From NCBI GenBank assembly GCA_934646185.1, contig CAKUEH010000008.1, forward strand, positions 38,947 through 102,946: 64,000 nucleotides of DNA, in the 5' to 3' direction. Source of the stretch: an uncultured Oscillospiraceae bacterium. Lineage in GTDB: Bacteria; Bacillota; Clostridia; Oscillospirales; Oscillospiraceae. Each line of letters begins with the position of its first letter. The first letter of the stretch is position 1. The position numbers and the translations under genes were made by a program. Shown one piece after another: positions 1-8,879 of the stretch. Below the pieces are notes generated by a model. It did not search any database. It was given only the letters and a program-made list of their open reading frames with translations, and was not told where the DNA came from.

Positions 1-1
1 A

Positions 2-865
2 TGGATCGACGCGGACGAAACGCTTTCACGCGCGGACTTTACGCAGAATCTTCTGCATGCGCTCGAAACGGATGATGCACTGTACCGCCTGCCCCAGACC
101 TACATGCTTGCGACGGCTGCCGGACTTCCGGAGATCGTCGGCGGCCATGAGGCATGGTCGATGGCGGATTTTCTGGATACCGCGCAGGCACACCCGGAAA
201 TTTCCTCCGTCTTCGCACAGGACGATGGCATATCCATGCTCCAGCTGCTGCTTCTCTATGCGCCGGATGCCTTTGTGGATTATGACGCGGCAAAGGCGCG
301 CTTCGATTCTCCGGATTTTCTCCGTCTGCTGGAGCTTGCAAAGCGCCAAAAACAGCCGGAGGCGGAATCGCCCCGTGAAGCACTGCTGACCGGTCAGACG
401 CTGCTGGAACAGCTGATGATTAGCCGCGCGCAGTACTTTGAAGAAGAATACGCGGACGGCCTGAACCAGCTTGCCTTTCCCGGCTTTCCGGGCGCGGGCC
501 GCGCCAGCTTTTATCTGACACTTCCGATGGCCATCCCAGTCAATGCGCAGGAAAAGGCGGGCGCGTGGGCGTTTCTGAAGCTCCTGATCACCGAGCCGCT
601 CTACGCCACGCGCAGCCGTGGCGGCTGGCTGCCGGTGCAGGCGGACTTTGAGAAAAAGACCGATGCCATGGCCGATCCTGCCGCGCGGAGCCTCCTGCGT
701 GCATTGCAGGCGGAGGCCGTGTCCGCGCTCGACTACGACGCGGCGATCCACGGGATCCTCACCGACGAGCTGCCGTATTTCTTCGCCGGCGGGCAGACCG
801 CAGAACAGATCGCAGAGCGCGTCCAGCGCCGTGTTCAGCTTTATCTGGAAGAGACGTACCGCTGA
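2..865 (+). CDS. ABC transporter solute-binding protein, C-terminal part
   Basis: The reading frame is open from the left window edge, so the start lies outside and only the last 287 residues are seen. The sequence (LYRLPQTYMLATAAGLPE near the edge, then GWLPVQADF) has the style of the C-terminal lobe of family 1 extracellular solute-binding proteins, which capture sugars or oligosaccharides outside the membrane for ABC importers. The substrate cannot be told. The gene ends in TGA at 863-865 and its 3' end faces the 3' end of the convergent DUF368 gene 22 nt away. No transporter partner is visible in the window. The assignment rests on overall style rather than a single diagnostic motif. Confidence 0.6.
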   Translation, partial: WIDADETLSRADFTQNLLHALETDDALYRLPQTYMLATAAGLPEIVGGHEAWSMADFLDTAQAHPEISSVFAQDDGISMLQLLLLYAPDAFVDYDAAKARFDSPDFLRLLELAKRQKQPEAESPREALLTGQTLLEQLMISRAQYFEEEYADGLNQLAFPGFPGAGRASFYLTLPMAIPVNAQEKAGAWAFLKLLITEPLYATRSRGGWLPVQADFEKKTDAMADPAARSLLRALQAEAVSALDYDAAIHGILTDELPYFFAGGQTAEQIAERVQRRVQLYLEETYR

Positions 866-887
866 GCGGCCTGTACACCGTTTTGAT

Positions 888-1766
888 TCAGTCTGTGTCC
901 GGCCTCCGGGCGCGCAGCAGCTCCAGCAGCAGAAGCACCGCCGCGCCCAGCAGGAAGCCGGGCAGGGAAAACGTCTGCGGGCTGACCGGCGGCAGCGGCG
1001 GCAGGAGCCCGGCAGGGCCCATCACAATGGCATACAGCGACCCCGCCATCAGGCCCAGGATCAGCCATACCATCTGGCCCCGGAAACGCCGCAGCGCGGC
1101 GCGGATGACACGGACGGACAGCGCGGCGCCCGCCGCCGCGCCGAGCCCGAGCGCGAAAATGCCGGGCAGACCGGAAAGATCGAGCCGCAGCAGCTGCCGC
1201 AGCGCGTGCATCGCGGGCAGATAGACGCCCGCGATCAGAAGCAGAGCCGACCCGGAGATCCCCGGCAGGATCATCGCGCTGACAGCGGACGCACCGGAGA
1301 CGAACAGGTACAGAAGCGGCCCGATCCGGATCTGCGAAAACTCGACCCGCAGTGAGACAGCCGTGTCCGCGCGCAGCAGCGTGAGCCCCACGACGAGCGC
1401 CGCGCCGAGCAGCGCCAGCGGCGCATACCGCGCGGTATCCCGCAGCGCGCCGCGCTCGGCGCGGAGCACGAGCGGAAACGCCGCTGCGCTCAGCCCCAGA
1501 AACAGACTGCACATGAAATAAATATGCAGCTCGAATAATTCCGCCAGTACCAGAATACAGGCGATCATCCCCACTGCCCATCCGGCGCCGAAGCGCAGCA
1601 GCGCGCGCAGGCTCTGCCGCCGCACGGGCTTTTCCCGGCTGAACAGACCGTGCAGCGCACGCAGCAGCGCGTCGTAAAAGCCGAGAATGAATGCGATCGT
1701 CCCGCCGGACACGCCGGGGACGCTGTCGGCCAGCGCCATGCACAGACCATGAAATGCAGAAAGCAA
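888..1766 (-). CDS. DUF368 membrane protein, probable undecaprenyl-phosphate translocase (PopT-like)
   Basis: This is a polytopic membrane protein of about 292 residues with the N-terminal DUF368 hallmark ALADSVPGVSGGTIAFILGF and a second MILPGISGSALL motif, the inverted-repeat signature of the family. DUF368 proteins have been shown in other bacteria to recycle undecaprenyl phosphate across the membrane for cell-wall synthesis, so that role is inferred here. The frame is open to a TTG at 1781, but GGAGGA at 1773-1778 lies inside that extension and sits 6 nt before TTG 1764-1766, so the later TTG is chosen. An extended -10 promoter lies just upstream. Confidence 0.85.
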   Translation of the reverse strand: MLSAFHGLCMALADSVPGVSGGTIAFILGFYDALLRALHGLFSREKPVRRQSLRALLRFGAGWAVGMIACILVLAELFELHIYFMCSLFLGLSAAAFPLVLRAERGALRDTARYAPLALLGAALVVGLTLLRADTAVSLRVEFSQIRIGPLLYLFVSGASAVSAMILPGISGSALLLIAGVYLPAMHALRQLLRLDLSGLPGIFALGLGAAAGAALSVRVIRAALRRFRGQMVWLILGLMAGSLYAIVMGPAGLLPPLPPVSPQTFSLPGFLLGAAVLLLLELLRARRPDTD

Positions 1767-1810
1767 GAATGTTCCTCCCAAAAACCGCCGCGCTCGGCGG
1801 TATTTTGTTC

Positions 1811-1819
1811 AGTATACCA
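1811..1819 (-). promoter_or_regulatory. Extended -10 promoter for the DUF368 gene
   Basis: On the minus strand the sequence reads TGGTATACT, an extended -10 element (TGn plus TATACT). No good -35 is present at 17 nt; CTGTAC at 18 nt is weak, which is normal for extended -10 promoters. It lies about 45 nt upstream of the chosen TTG start. Confidence 0.5.
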
Positions 1820-1922
1820 TCTGCCGGAGAAAAAGTACAGAGCCGCGGCACCTGTCGAAGCGGCGCTGCATAGATTGGTTCAGGGCGAATGCGCCCGAAT
1901 CTCTTGAGAGGAGCCGATCTTT

Positions 1923-2393
1923 TTGGCTGATATGCAGACACAGGCGGCCCAGACCGCCGAAGGCTGCGGCGATACGCGGGGAACGCTGCCCGCCTGCGCG
2001 CCGCTGGCAAATCCCTATGTCCCGTTCCAGGGGAAGGACCCCGACCGGTATACGGCGGGGCGCGCGCTGATGAAGGGGACGCTGTTCCCGGGACTCGACC
2101 TTCCATACCGCGGCACGAGCGGCGTCGAGCCGCGCGACACATCCGGCATGCCGGTCATGCAGGATCTTCAGGCGGTGAATTTCGCCATCACCGAGCTTGG
2201 ACTGTATCTGGACACCCACGCGGACGATGAAGAGGCCGTCCAGCTGTTCAACCAGTATGTCGAGCAGTATGAGATGCTGCGGCAGCAGGCGGAGGACAGC
2301 GGCATGGCGCTCACGCAGATGGAGGCAGCCGCGGGCGGCTGCTACACATGGCTGGACGATCCCTGGCCCTGGGACGCGGAAACGGAGGCATAA
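1923..2393 (+). CDS. Spore coat protein, CotJA-CotJB fusion
   Basis: A single 156-residue frame carries both small CotJ proteins that are normally separate genes. Residues about 25-65 (LANPYVPFQ, GTLFPGLDLPY) match CotJA; residues about 80-156 (AVNFAITELGLYLDTHADD ... PWPW) match CotJB, including the C-terminal tryptophan-rich end. In Bacillus the cotJABC operon is transcribed in the mother cell and its products enter the spore coat. The TTG start is chosen because GAGGAG at 1908-1913 is correctly spaced; ATG 1932 is too far away. cotJC follows after 3 nt, as in the classical operon. A GCATAGATT sequence near 1868 resembles a SigE -10 region, but no convincing -35 was seen. Confidence 0.85.
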   Translation: MADMQTQAAQTAEGCGDTRGTLPACAPLANPYVPFQGKDPDRYTAGRALMKGTLFPGLDLPYRGTSGVEPRDTSGMPVMQDLQAVNFAITELGLYLDTHADDEEAVQLFNQYVEQYEMLRQQAEDSGMALTQMEAAAGGCYTWLDDPWPWDAETEA

Positions 2394-2396
2394 ACG

Positions 2397-2819
2397 ATGT
2401 TTGTATATGAAAAAAAGCTGCAATACCCCGTCCGCATCGCAAACCCAAACCCTCAACTGGCAGCTGTAATAATTTCCCAATACGGTGGGCCAGATGGGGA
2501 GCTCGGCGCGTCGCTGCGCTACCTGAGCCAGCGCTATTCCATGCCGTATCCTGAGCTCAAGGGCCTTCTGACCGACATCGGCACGGAGGAGCTGGGGCAT
2601 CTGGAAATGGTCGGTACGATCGTACACCAGCTGACGCGGACGCTCACACAGGAGCAGATCGAGTCTGCGGGCTTCGCAAATTATTTTGTCGACCACACCG
2701 CCGGCGTCTATCCGCAGGCCGCCTCCGGCACCCCCTGGAGCGCCGCGACCATGGCCGTCACCGGCGACCCCATCGCCGACCTCACAGAGGACCTCGCTGC
2801 CGATGGCACGACCATGTAA
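2397..2819 (+). pseudogene. cotJC: cotJC 5' part (manganese catalase-like coat protein), interrupted by the ICE
   Basis: Residues 1-135 are the N-terminal two thirds of CotJC, a di-manganese catalase-like spore coat protein. The motif TEELGHLEM holds the first Glu/His metal ligands. After DLAA (codon 135, ending at 2801) the frame runs into ICE sequence and stops after five foreign residues (DGTTM). The missing C-terminal 65 residues, with the second ligand motif EREIVHFQRFGE, are found at 39660-39857 on the far side of the element. As it stands the protein would lack half of its metal site. Precise excision at the shared GA would restore 200 codons. Confidence 0.93.
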
Positions 2820-2826
2820 ACACAAC
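2796..2826. other. Left attachment site (attL)
   Basis: The crossover GA is at 2802-2803. Host cotJC codons GCT GCC lie to the left. The element arm to the right carries CACAAC at 2821-2826, 17 nt beyond the GA. The mirror motif GTTGTG stands 17 nt before the GA at the right end. Confidence 0.8.
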
Positions 2827-2934
2827 CAAAGCCTGAAAGCATTGAAAACACTGGCTTTTTTGATGGAACAAGGTTTTTCATGCTGCGATGGCGTAAAGAC
2901 AACATTATAAAAATTGGGACAAGCTGCTTCAAAA

Positions 2935-2988
2935 ATAAGCATAGAAACGCACGATTTGGAAAATCAAATCGCGCGTTTCTGTGCTTAT
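2935..2988. repeat. Near-perfect 24-bp inverted repeat upstream of repA
   Basis: The arms 2935-2958 (starting ATAAGCA) and 2965-2988 (ending TGCTTAT) are complementary at 22 of 24 positions around a 6-nt GAAAAT loop. There is no T-tract, so it is not a standard intrinsic terminator. It could insulate repA from cotJ read-through, be a binding site, or act as a single-strand origin. Confidence 0.75.
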
Positions 2989-3020
2989 CAGAGAATAGAA
3001 CACAGCAAAGGAGGCGGAGT

Positions 3021-3962
3021 ATGGCGCAGGTTTTTGTATCAGATTATTTCTATGGCGACGAATCAAAGGAGTTCAGCTACTTCCGCATCCCCCGCCTGCT
3101 GATTACGCACCAGCGATTCAAAAACGTATCCGTCGAAGCAAAGCTGCTGTATGGCCTGCTGCTTGACCGCATGAGTTTGTCCGAAGAACACGGCTGGTAC
3201 GATGAGGACGGGCGCGTGTTCATCTATTGCACGGTCGAAGAAATTGCCGATGATCTTTGCTGCGGACGTGACAAGGCGATGAAGCTGCTGGCTGAGCTGG
3301 ACAAGGCCAAGGGTGCCGGTCTGATTGAGCGCGTTCGCCAAGGTCAGGGCAAGCCGACGAAAATATACGTCAAGCGGTTTACGACCCGCAAGGTTCCGCC
3401 CAAAAAAGAAGAAATTCCTGCGCCCATTTCAGAAGTCGAAATTCTCGACCTCCAGAAGTCGGAAATCCCGACTTCTAAAGGTCGGAAACCTCGACTTCAA
3501 GAAGTCGGTTTTTCCGACCCAAGTTATCTTGATAATAATTATCCTGAATCTAGTTATCCTGATCCATCTATCTCTCCCGCGAAGCCGCCGGGAAATGGAG
3601 GACGATTGATTGAGCGATGGAGTTTGAAAGAGCGTGTCAAAGAGCAGATCGAATATGACGCGCTCTGTACGCAGTACGCCGCTGAGGACGTGGACGCGCT
3701 GGTAGAGCTGATTGCAGAAATGCAAAGCAGCACCGCCGAAGCTGTCCGTCTGGGTAAAGAGCAAATCCCCATCGAGGTCATAAAGGAACGATTCCGGCAG
3801 CTCACGCAGATGCACGTTGCCTACGTTCTGGACAGCCTGCGAACGACCACGACACAAATCAATAACATCAAAGCCTATCTTCTGACCGCGCTCTACAACG
3901 CGCCGACGACGATGGGCTTTTTCTATTCCGCACAGGTGCGGCATGATCTCGGCAGAAAATAG
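3021..3962 (+). CDS. RepA-type replication initiator
   Basis: A 313-residue protein with the RepA N-terminal winged-helix domain (residues about 15-115: FSYFRIPRLL, VSVEAKLLYGLLLDRMSLS, YCTVEEIADDLCCG) and a C-terminal conserved ICE/plasmid initiator domain (about 190-310). RepA_N proteins start replication of low-copy plasmids and of circularised ICEs by binding repeats that often lie inside their own gene. Exactly that is seen here: four 23-bp iterons at 3435-3518 fall between the two domains. ATG 3021 is chosen because AAAGGAGG ends 5 nt before it, although the frame is open further upstream. The stop codon abuts a palindrome that may terminate transcription. Confidence 0.85.
   Translation: MAQVFVSDYFYGDESKEFSYFRIPRLLITHQRFKNVSVEAKLLYGLLLDRMSLSEEHGWYDEDGRVFIYCTVEEIADDLCCGRDKAMKLLAELDKAKGAGLIERVRQGQGKPTKIYVKRFTTRKVPPKKEEIPAPISEVEILDLQKSEIPTSKGRKPRLQEVGFSDPSYLDNNYPESSYPDPSISPAKPPGNGGRLIERWSLKERVKEQIEYDALCTQYAAEDVDALVELIAEMQSSTAEAVRLGKEQIPIEVIKERFRQLTQMHVAYVLDSLRTTTTQINNIKAYLLTALYNAPTTMGFFYSAQVRHDLGRK
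3435..3518. repeat. Four 23-bp iterons inside repA
   Basis: GTCG-N7-CGAC occurs at 3435-3449, 3458-3472, 3481-3495 and 3504-3518, with starts exactly 23 bp apart and GAAGTCG/CGACTTC extensions. Because 23 is not a multiple of three, the repeats are read in changing frames, so they are kept for DNA function and not for protein sequence. Confidence 0.85.
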
Positions 3963-3986
3963 GTCTCACGGTGAGACGTATTTTTT
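3963..3986 (+). terminator. Palindrome copy 1, possible repA terminator
   Basis: GTCTCACGGTGAGAC at 3963-3977 is flanked by AAATA and TATTTTTT, giving a stem followed by a T-run directly at the repA stop codon. It is the only one of the seven ICE copies with a real T-tract. Confidence 0.55.
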
Positions 3987-4016
3987 GATATAAAAATTCA
4001 ATTTTGGAGGTAACAC

Positions 4017-6200
4017 ATGGCAGAAGAAAAAGCACGCGACCCGACGAAGCCGGAGATCAAGCCGGTCAACATCCCGCTTGCCAAAATCCACGACCTGCCC
4101 GGCAGCGTATTTGCGCCGCCGAGTCCGAAGAGCCTTGAAGCGTTGACGAGCAGTATCGTCCTCAAAGGCGTACAGGAGCCGGTTATTCTGCGGCAGCGTG
4201 AGGATGGTGAGTTTCAGATTGTCTCCGGCAATCGCCGCCGCAAAGCCAGCGAGTTTGCAAAGAAGACGGAAATCCCCGCGTTTGTCTACGATATGACCGA
4301 GAAAGAAGCGAAAGACTTTCGCTTCCGGAACAAAGGCGAAGGCACACCACCCGGAAAGGTGCTGCCTGAAAGCGAGATCGGCAAGAAGCGCGAAGCATCT
4401 GCAAAGGCTGCTGAGAATACAGCACCGGTTACACCGCCGAAACCACCGGAAAAGGTTGTTGATGTAAAATCCGTATCCGTGCCGGAGCCGAAAATGGCTG
4501 CGCTTGCAGAAAAGACCGATGTAGGCATTAGAGCATCAACCGCTGTTCCGAAACCGCTGGAGAAGCCCGCCGAGGTCAGGCCCGCACCGGCATCCGAGCC
4601 GAAGAAACCGGAAGAAAAGCCGAAAGGGATCGCGCCTGCGGAAAAAACGGATACAGTCGGAAAGAAACCGGATGTACCACCGAAGTTATCGGACAAGGCC
4701 ACTGAGGTAAAGTCTGTACCTGCACCGGAGCAGAAAAAACCAGAGGGAAAGCCGAAAACGGCTGCGCCTACGGAAAAGTCCAACGCAGACAGCAAAACGC
4801 CGACCACACAACCAAAGCCAATGAAAAAAGCCGCAGAGGTCAAACCGGCCCCGGCGTTCATGCCCGGTCCCGCTGCACTAGGTCCTTCCGGTACGAAAAT
4901 CACAAAGATTTTCGACGAGCGGCTGATGCCCCCGGACGAACAGGCAATGAAGGACTTGCCCATTTCGAAGGATGGCGAATCCTACTTCATTACGCTCCAC
5001 CCGGCGTATCTGGAAAAATCCGAGTTCAACACTGTTTCTGCCGATGTGACCAGTGACGATTACAAAGAGCTGAAAAAGTCTATCGAGCTGAACGGCGTAA
5101 AGGACCCGGTATTAACGCGCCTGAATCCCAAGGGCGGCTTGGAAATCCTCTCCGGACAGCGGCGGCACATGATCGCGCGAGAGCTGAATTACCCGGTTCC
5201 TGCCATCATCTAGAAAATCGACGACAATGACGCCATGATTCTCGTTGCGGACAGCAACCTGCATCGGCCGCATATTTCTACCTACGATTTGTCGCGTACA
5301 TTGCGGAACAAAATGACTGCCATGAAGCGCAAGGCAGGCAGAAAAAAGCGCGGCGCGCCCGGCGCTGACGAGCTGAACAGCGACGAAATGCTGGCAAAGG
5401 AAATGGGTATCAGCACGAGCAAGCTGAATCGCATCATCCGTCTTTCCGAAGCGTCCAAAGCGGTCTGCGATGCGGTAGATGATAATTCGCTGGAATTATC
5501 CATTGCGTCGGCGCTGTCCTTTCTCAAGCCTGAACACCAGAACGCCGTCATCGATTTAATGGGAATTAACCTCAAGCCAACGGTCAAACGGGTACAGCGC
5601 CTGCGCGATGCGGAAAAGGGCGGCAAGCTGGACGACAAGACGATGCGCGATATTCTGGAGGATAAAGACCTCCAGCCGGTCAAACCGCCTGAACCGCCGA
5701 GGCCAGCTCCGACGCAATCGGCCCCACCCTTCCCGGTCGCGTCCATGGTAAGACCCAACACGCCGCCAGCACCGGCCGCGGGTGCATTCCCAGCCACGCC
5801 AGCGCCAACGCCCCCGGAGATGAAGCCGGTCATGCCGGAGCCGCCGAAACAGGAAAACACTCCGCAGCCGCCCGCAGCACAGACGATGGAAAAGCCGGAG
5901 GAGGCACCGGAAACGGGCGGCAACGTCATTCCGCTCCACACGGAGAACAAGCAGCCGAGCGAACCCAAAGCGGCAGATGAAGAACCGATTGAATTCAATT
6001 CGCAGCGCGACAATATGTACGCGACCAAGGTTACACTGGGCGGCGACCGGCTGCGCAGATACTTTCCGGACGTTTCTATGAAGCCAATCGAAATCGTGGA
6101 AAGCATCTATTCCGCGCTGGAGGAACGCCGTCAGCGTGAAATTCACGCACAGCAGAAAAAAGATATTTTACATCCGGGCAAGACCGCCCCTACACGTTAA
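4017..6200 (+). pseudogene. ParB-like partition protein, split by an in-frame amber codon
   Basis: The frame runs from ATG 4017 (GGAGG upstream) to TAA 6198-6200 but is interrupted by TAG at 5211-5213. The first 398 residues hold a ParB_N-like domain (about 18-95, IVSGNRRRKASEF), a Pro/Lys/Ala linker of about four degenerate 35-residue units, and the start of a second ParB_N domain (EILSGQRRHMIARELNYPVPAII). Directly after the stop the same frame continues KIDDNDAMILVADSNLHRP, the expected rest of that domain, then a helix-turn-helix region and a Pro-rich tail. A single C-to-T change from CAG would explain the stop. The downstream ATG at 5235 has no ribosome binding site. Functional only if the stop is suppressed or is a sequencing error. 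Confidence 0.85.
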
Positions 6201-6203
6201 TAT

Positions 6204-6238
6204 GCACCACCGAAAGCTATTACACCGTCTGGTGGTGC
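6204..6238. repeat. 8-bp inverted repeat after parB
   Basis: GCACCACC at 6204-6211 and GGTGGTGC at 6231-6238 can pair around 19 nt, between the ParB-like frame and the surface-protein cassette. There is no T-tract. Confidence 0.4.
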
Positions 6239-6271
6239 CGCCCTGACAATTATGATCTAGGAGGATTCTCT

Positions 6272-6826
6272 ATGAATTACCACCCTAAGCACAAATCCAG
6301 CTCGCGTACCGCCGTCTGGATTGGCGCAGGCGTTCTCGCCGCTGTCGCCATCGGCGCACTCATTTTCATCATCGTTACGCTTCGTTCTCCCATGAGCAAG
6401 GAAGAAGCCCGCGCCAAAGCCGGAATCGTTTATGATTCGTCTGCAACTGAGGGCGGCTGGGATAACCTTTCGCCGGAGGAGATCGAAGCGCGGCTGAATG
6501 AGAAAGTGGCCCAGGGCATGATAAACATTTCTGCCAACACCGCGCCCATCTTTGAAGATGGAGCATCTGAGGGAAATTTGATGCTTGTAAACGAGAGCAT
6601 CAACAACTATCCGCAAAAGGTCCAGATCGTCCGCAATGATACGGGCGAACAAATCTACGAATCTGATGCTATCGCCGTTGGCAGTAAAATCGAACGTGCA
6701 CGGTTGGACGTTGACCTGCCCGCTGGTACATACGAATGTACCGCATATTTTCATAATCTTGACCCGGAATCTGGTGCAATCATCGGCACAGCCGGGGCAA
6801 TCATCACAATCACCATCAAAAACTAA
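6272..6826 (+). CDS. Membrane-anchored protein of unknown function
   Basis: A 184-residue protein with one strong N-terminal membrane segment (about 13-36) behind a basic stretch, then a Glu-rich region and a C-terminal beta-rich domain (LPAGTYECTAYFHNLDP, AGAIITITIKN) typical of extracellular beta-sandwich modules. AGGAGG lies about 7 nt before the ATG. It is the first gene of a run of exported proteins reaching to 11710 and may be an anchor or assembly factor for them; that is inference from position. No named family is recognised. Confidence 0.7.
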   Translation: MNYHPKHKSSSRTAVWIGAGVLAAVAIGALIFIIVTLRSPMSKEEARAKAGIVYDSSATEGGWDNLSPEEIEARLNEKVAQGMINISANTAPIFEDGASEGNLMLVNESINNYPQKVQIVRNDTGEQIYESDAIAVGSKIERARLDVDLPAGTYECTAYFHNLDPESGAIIGTAGAIITITIKN

Positions 6827-6853
6827 AATTCAAAACATAAGGAGTAATTTACT

Positions 6854-7480
6854 ATGAAAAACTTTAAGAAGACCATCTCTCTCATCCTCGCCATCTGCAT
6901 GATCGCGTCCCTCGCAATTTTCGCTTCTGCGGCCAACACGGTTGACGCTTCGGGCGGCACGGGTACGTCCAGTGTCACACTCTCGTCCACTGCTGACGGC
7001 AGCATCGGCGGCGATCCCGCGGCCACCAAAATGAGCGTCACCGTGCCTACCGTCCTGCCCATCGCTGTCGGCACTGACGGCACCGTTTCCACTGCGACCG
7101 ACGCCAAGATCGTCAACAACTCTTTCGGCGCAGTCAAGGTTGATTCTGTGAGCATTGAAGCTGCGCAGGGTTGGTCGCTGGCCGCGTTCGGCGACAAGGC
7201 TTCTCTGGCGCACGAGAAGGTCAACAGCAATAAGTTTGGCTTCTCCATCTCTCTCGGCAATGGCGCTGCGCAGATCACCGACGGCAAGAATGCTTCCAAG
7301 CAGACGCTCCTGAACGACGCCGTTGAGGGCTGCTTCATGTCCGGTGTGGGCGACACCTCCGCGAACAGCATTGGCATTGCGTATGACGCCATCGTTACGC
7401 CGGTCAGCGAAGCCGTGACGAACACCGCTATCGCAAGCGTCCTGTTCATCATCGCATGGGATGCGATCGAGCTTCAGTAA
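6854..7480 (+). CDS. Secreted protein with the cassette's shared beta domain
   Basis: A 208-residue protein with a clear signal peptide (basic MKNFKK, hydrophobic core, cleavage near ASA-AN at 26-28). The mature part is Thr/Ser/Ala-rich with VTVPTVLPIAV, GWSLAAF, a GF-x-I step and a final YDAIVTPVSEAVTNTAIASV. The same layout ends the 771-residue protein at 9395 and is present in the 171-residue protein at 8880. A perfect 12-bp hairpin directly follows it, as often seen after the most abundant product of an operon. A filament or pilus subunit, or an adhesin, is possible but unproven. Confidence 0.75.
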   Translation: MKNFKKTISLILAICMIASLAIFASAANTVDASGGTGTSSVTLSSTADGSIGGDPAATKMSVTVPTVLPIAVGTDGTVSTATDAKIVNNSFGAVKVDSVSIEAAQGWSLAAFGDKASLAHEKVNSNKFGFSISLGNGAAQITDGKNASKQTLLNDAVEGCFMSGVGDTSANSIGIAYDAIVTPVSEAVTNTAIASVLFIIAWDAIELQ

Positions 7481-7492
7481 GCAATTCACTTT

Positions 7493-7519
7493 CACGGGGA
7501 AGGCGTAGCCTTCCCCGTG
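7493..7519 (+). promoter_or_regulatory. Intergenic hairpin after the secreted protein gene
   Basis: CACGGGGAAGGC and GCCTTCCCCGTG pair perfectly (12 bp) around GTA, with no T-tract. It may be an mRNA-stabilising or processing hairpin, or an attenuator, between the small secreted protein and the SLH gene. Confidence 0.6.
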
Positions 7520-7540
7520 CGTTATAAGGAGGACTTCATT

Positions 7541-8878
7541 ATGAAACGAAAAAGAATCCTCGCAATGTTGCTTGCCGTTGCGTCGTGCCTGTCCTTGGTC
7601 GTCAGCGCATCGGCGGCAGGCACGACCACTCGCAAGGCCACAGATTTCAAGGACTACGACCGTACCGCATGGTATGCCGAAGCTGTGAGCGCTGCTGTGG
7701 ATAATGGCCTTTTGTATGGCAAATCTGCTACTGTCATTGATCCGAACGGAGACACGACCCGTGCAGAAATGGCCGCAATTATCAATCGGTCTTTCGGTTG
7801 CTACAAGACAACGGATATTTCGCAGTACAAGGACGTATCCAAGAGCAAATGGTATTACAAGGATGTTGCACTCGCCGTTCAGATGGGAACGTACAACGGA
7901 CGATCTGCTTCTGCAATGGCCCCGGACGCACCGATCAGCAGACAGGAGGCTATGACCGTTGTGGCCCGCGCGCTGGAGCTGGACTACGATTCTTATGCCA
8001 AAACAAACCTGTCCGCATTCTCTGACTGCGACAAAATCTCCACATGGGCACTGCCCTATGTGCGCGCGATGGTAGGCGCTGACTATATCCATGGTCGCGG
8101 CAAAGTCCTTGCCCCGCTGGAGAACATCACGAGAGCCGAATTTGCACAGATCTTCTACAACATCATTGGTACTTATATTGTGTCCAAGGGTACTTACGAT
8201 AAGGACATCAAGGGCAACGCCTTGATTCGCACCGACGATGTGACGCTCCAGAACATGGCCGTGGACGGCGACCTCATCATCGGCTGCGGCGCAGCCGATG
8301 GAAAAATCACGCTCGATAACGTGGTCGTCAAGGGCAGATTGCTTGTTTGGGGCGGCGGTACAAAAGCTGTGTACTGCAATAATGGGTCGCAAATGCCCGC
8401 CGTTGTGGTTGCGCGTGTGGATGATGCTGTGAAAGTCATTTATGACCGCGACAGTACGCTGGCTGTTATCGACACCATCAAGGTACGAATTACAGAAAGA
8501 GCGAAGCAGAACAAGGAAACGGAAGTCATTTTTTACGACGTTTCCGGACTGCGCGAAGCACAGAAGCAGCTCAATGCCATCGTCGCGGACAATCAGATTG
8601 ATATTACTGCTCCTGCTCATCTTTACGCGCTTGTCGGGGAAAGCAGCGTGAAAGCCGAGTTCAGAAACAACAGCAAGGGCGATACACTCATTGCTGACGC
8701 TTTCGAGCTTGCCGCAGGAAAATCCATCTCGGCATTGACGTTGCTGGAAGCGCCGGAGTATGGGAATGTAGAATGCACCGTAACAGTTATGGCGTTCCGT
8801 GACGGCAAGCAGATCGGCACATTGCGCACTGAGTTGACGGTTCATACCGCGTTCCTCTGGCCAAAGGAGGTGCAGTGA
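7541..8878 (+). CDS. Three-SLH-domain surface protein
   Basis: A 445-residue exported protein with a signal peptide (cleavage near SASA-AG) and three S-layer-homology repeats at about 29-80, 88-140 and 150-210 (TRAEMAAIINRSFG, SRQEAMTVVARALEL, TRAEFAQIFYNIIG). SLH triplets bind pyruvylated secondary cell-wall polymers and fix proteins to the envelope. The remaining half is beta-rich without a recognised family and could display or tether the neighbouring secreted proteins. ATG 7541 is chosen because AAGGAGG at 7527-7533 precedes it; an upstream ATG in frame lacks such a site. The next gene starts 2 nt after its stop, so the genes are likely co-translated. Confidence 0.88.
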   Translation: MKRKRILAMLLAVASCLSLVVSASAAGTTTRKATDFKDYDRTAWYAEAVSAAVDNGLLYGKSATVIDPNGDTTRAEMAAIINRSFGCYKTTDISQYKDVSKSKWYYKDVALAVQMGTYNGRSASAMAPDAPISRQEAMTVVARALELDYDSYAKTNLSAFSDCDKISTWALPYVRAMVGADYIHGRGKVLAPLENITRAEFAQIFYNIIGTYIVSKGTYDKDIKGNALIRTDDVTLQNMAVDGDLIIGCGAADGKITLDNVVVKGRLLVWGGGTKAVYCNNGSQMPAVVVARVDDAVKVIYDRDSTLAVIDTIKVRITERAKQNKETEVIFYDVSGLREAQKQLNAIVADNQIDITAPAHLYALVGESSVKAEFRNNSKGDTLIADAFELAAGKSISALTLLEAPEYGNVECTVTVMAFRDGKQIGTLRTELTVHTAFLWPKEVQ

Positions 8879-8879
8879 T

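Noticed and set aside
841..2142. 433-codon minus-strand frame over the DUF368 gene and cotJA
   Set aside because: It overlaps two well-supported genes; its product is low-complexity Arg/Ala sequence.
2880..3020. Upstream extension of repA
   Set aside because: The extension runs through the 24-bp hairpin. AAAGGAGG directly before ATG 3021 decides the start.
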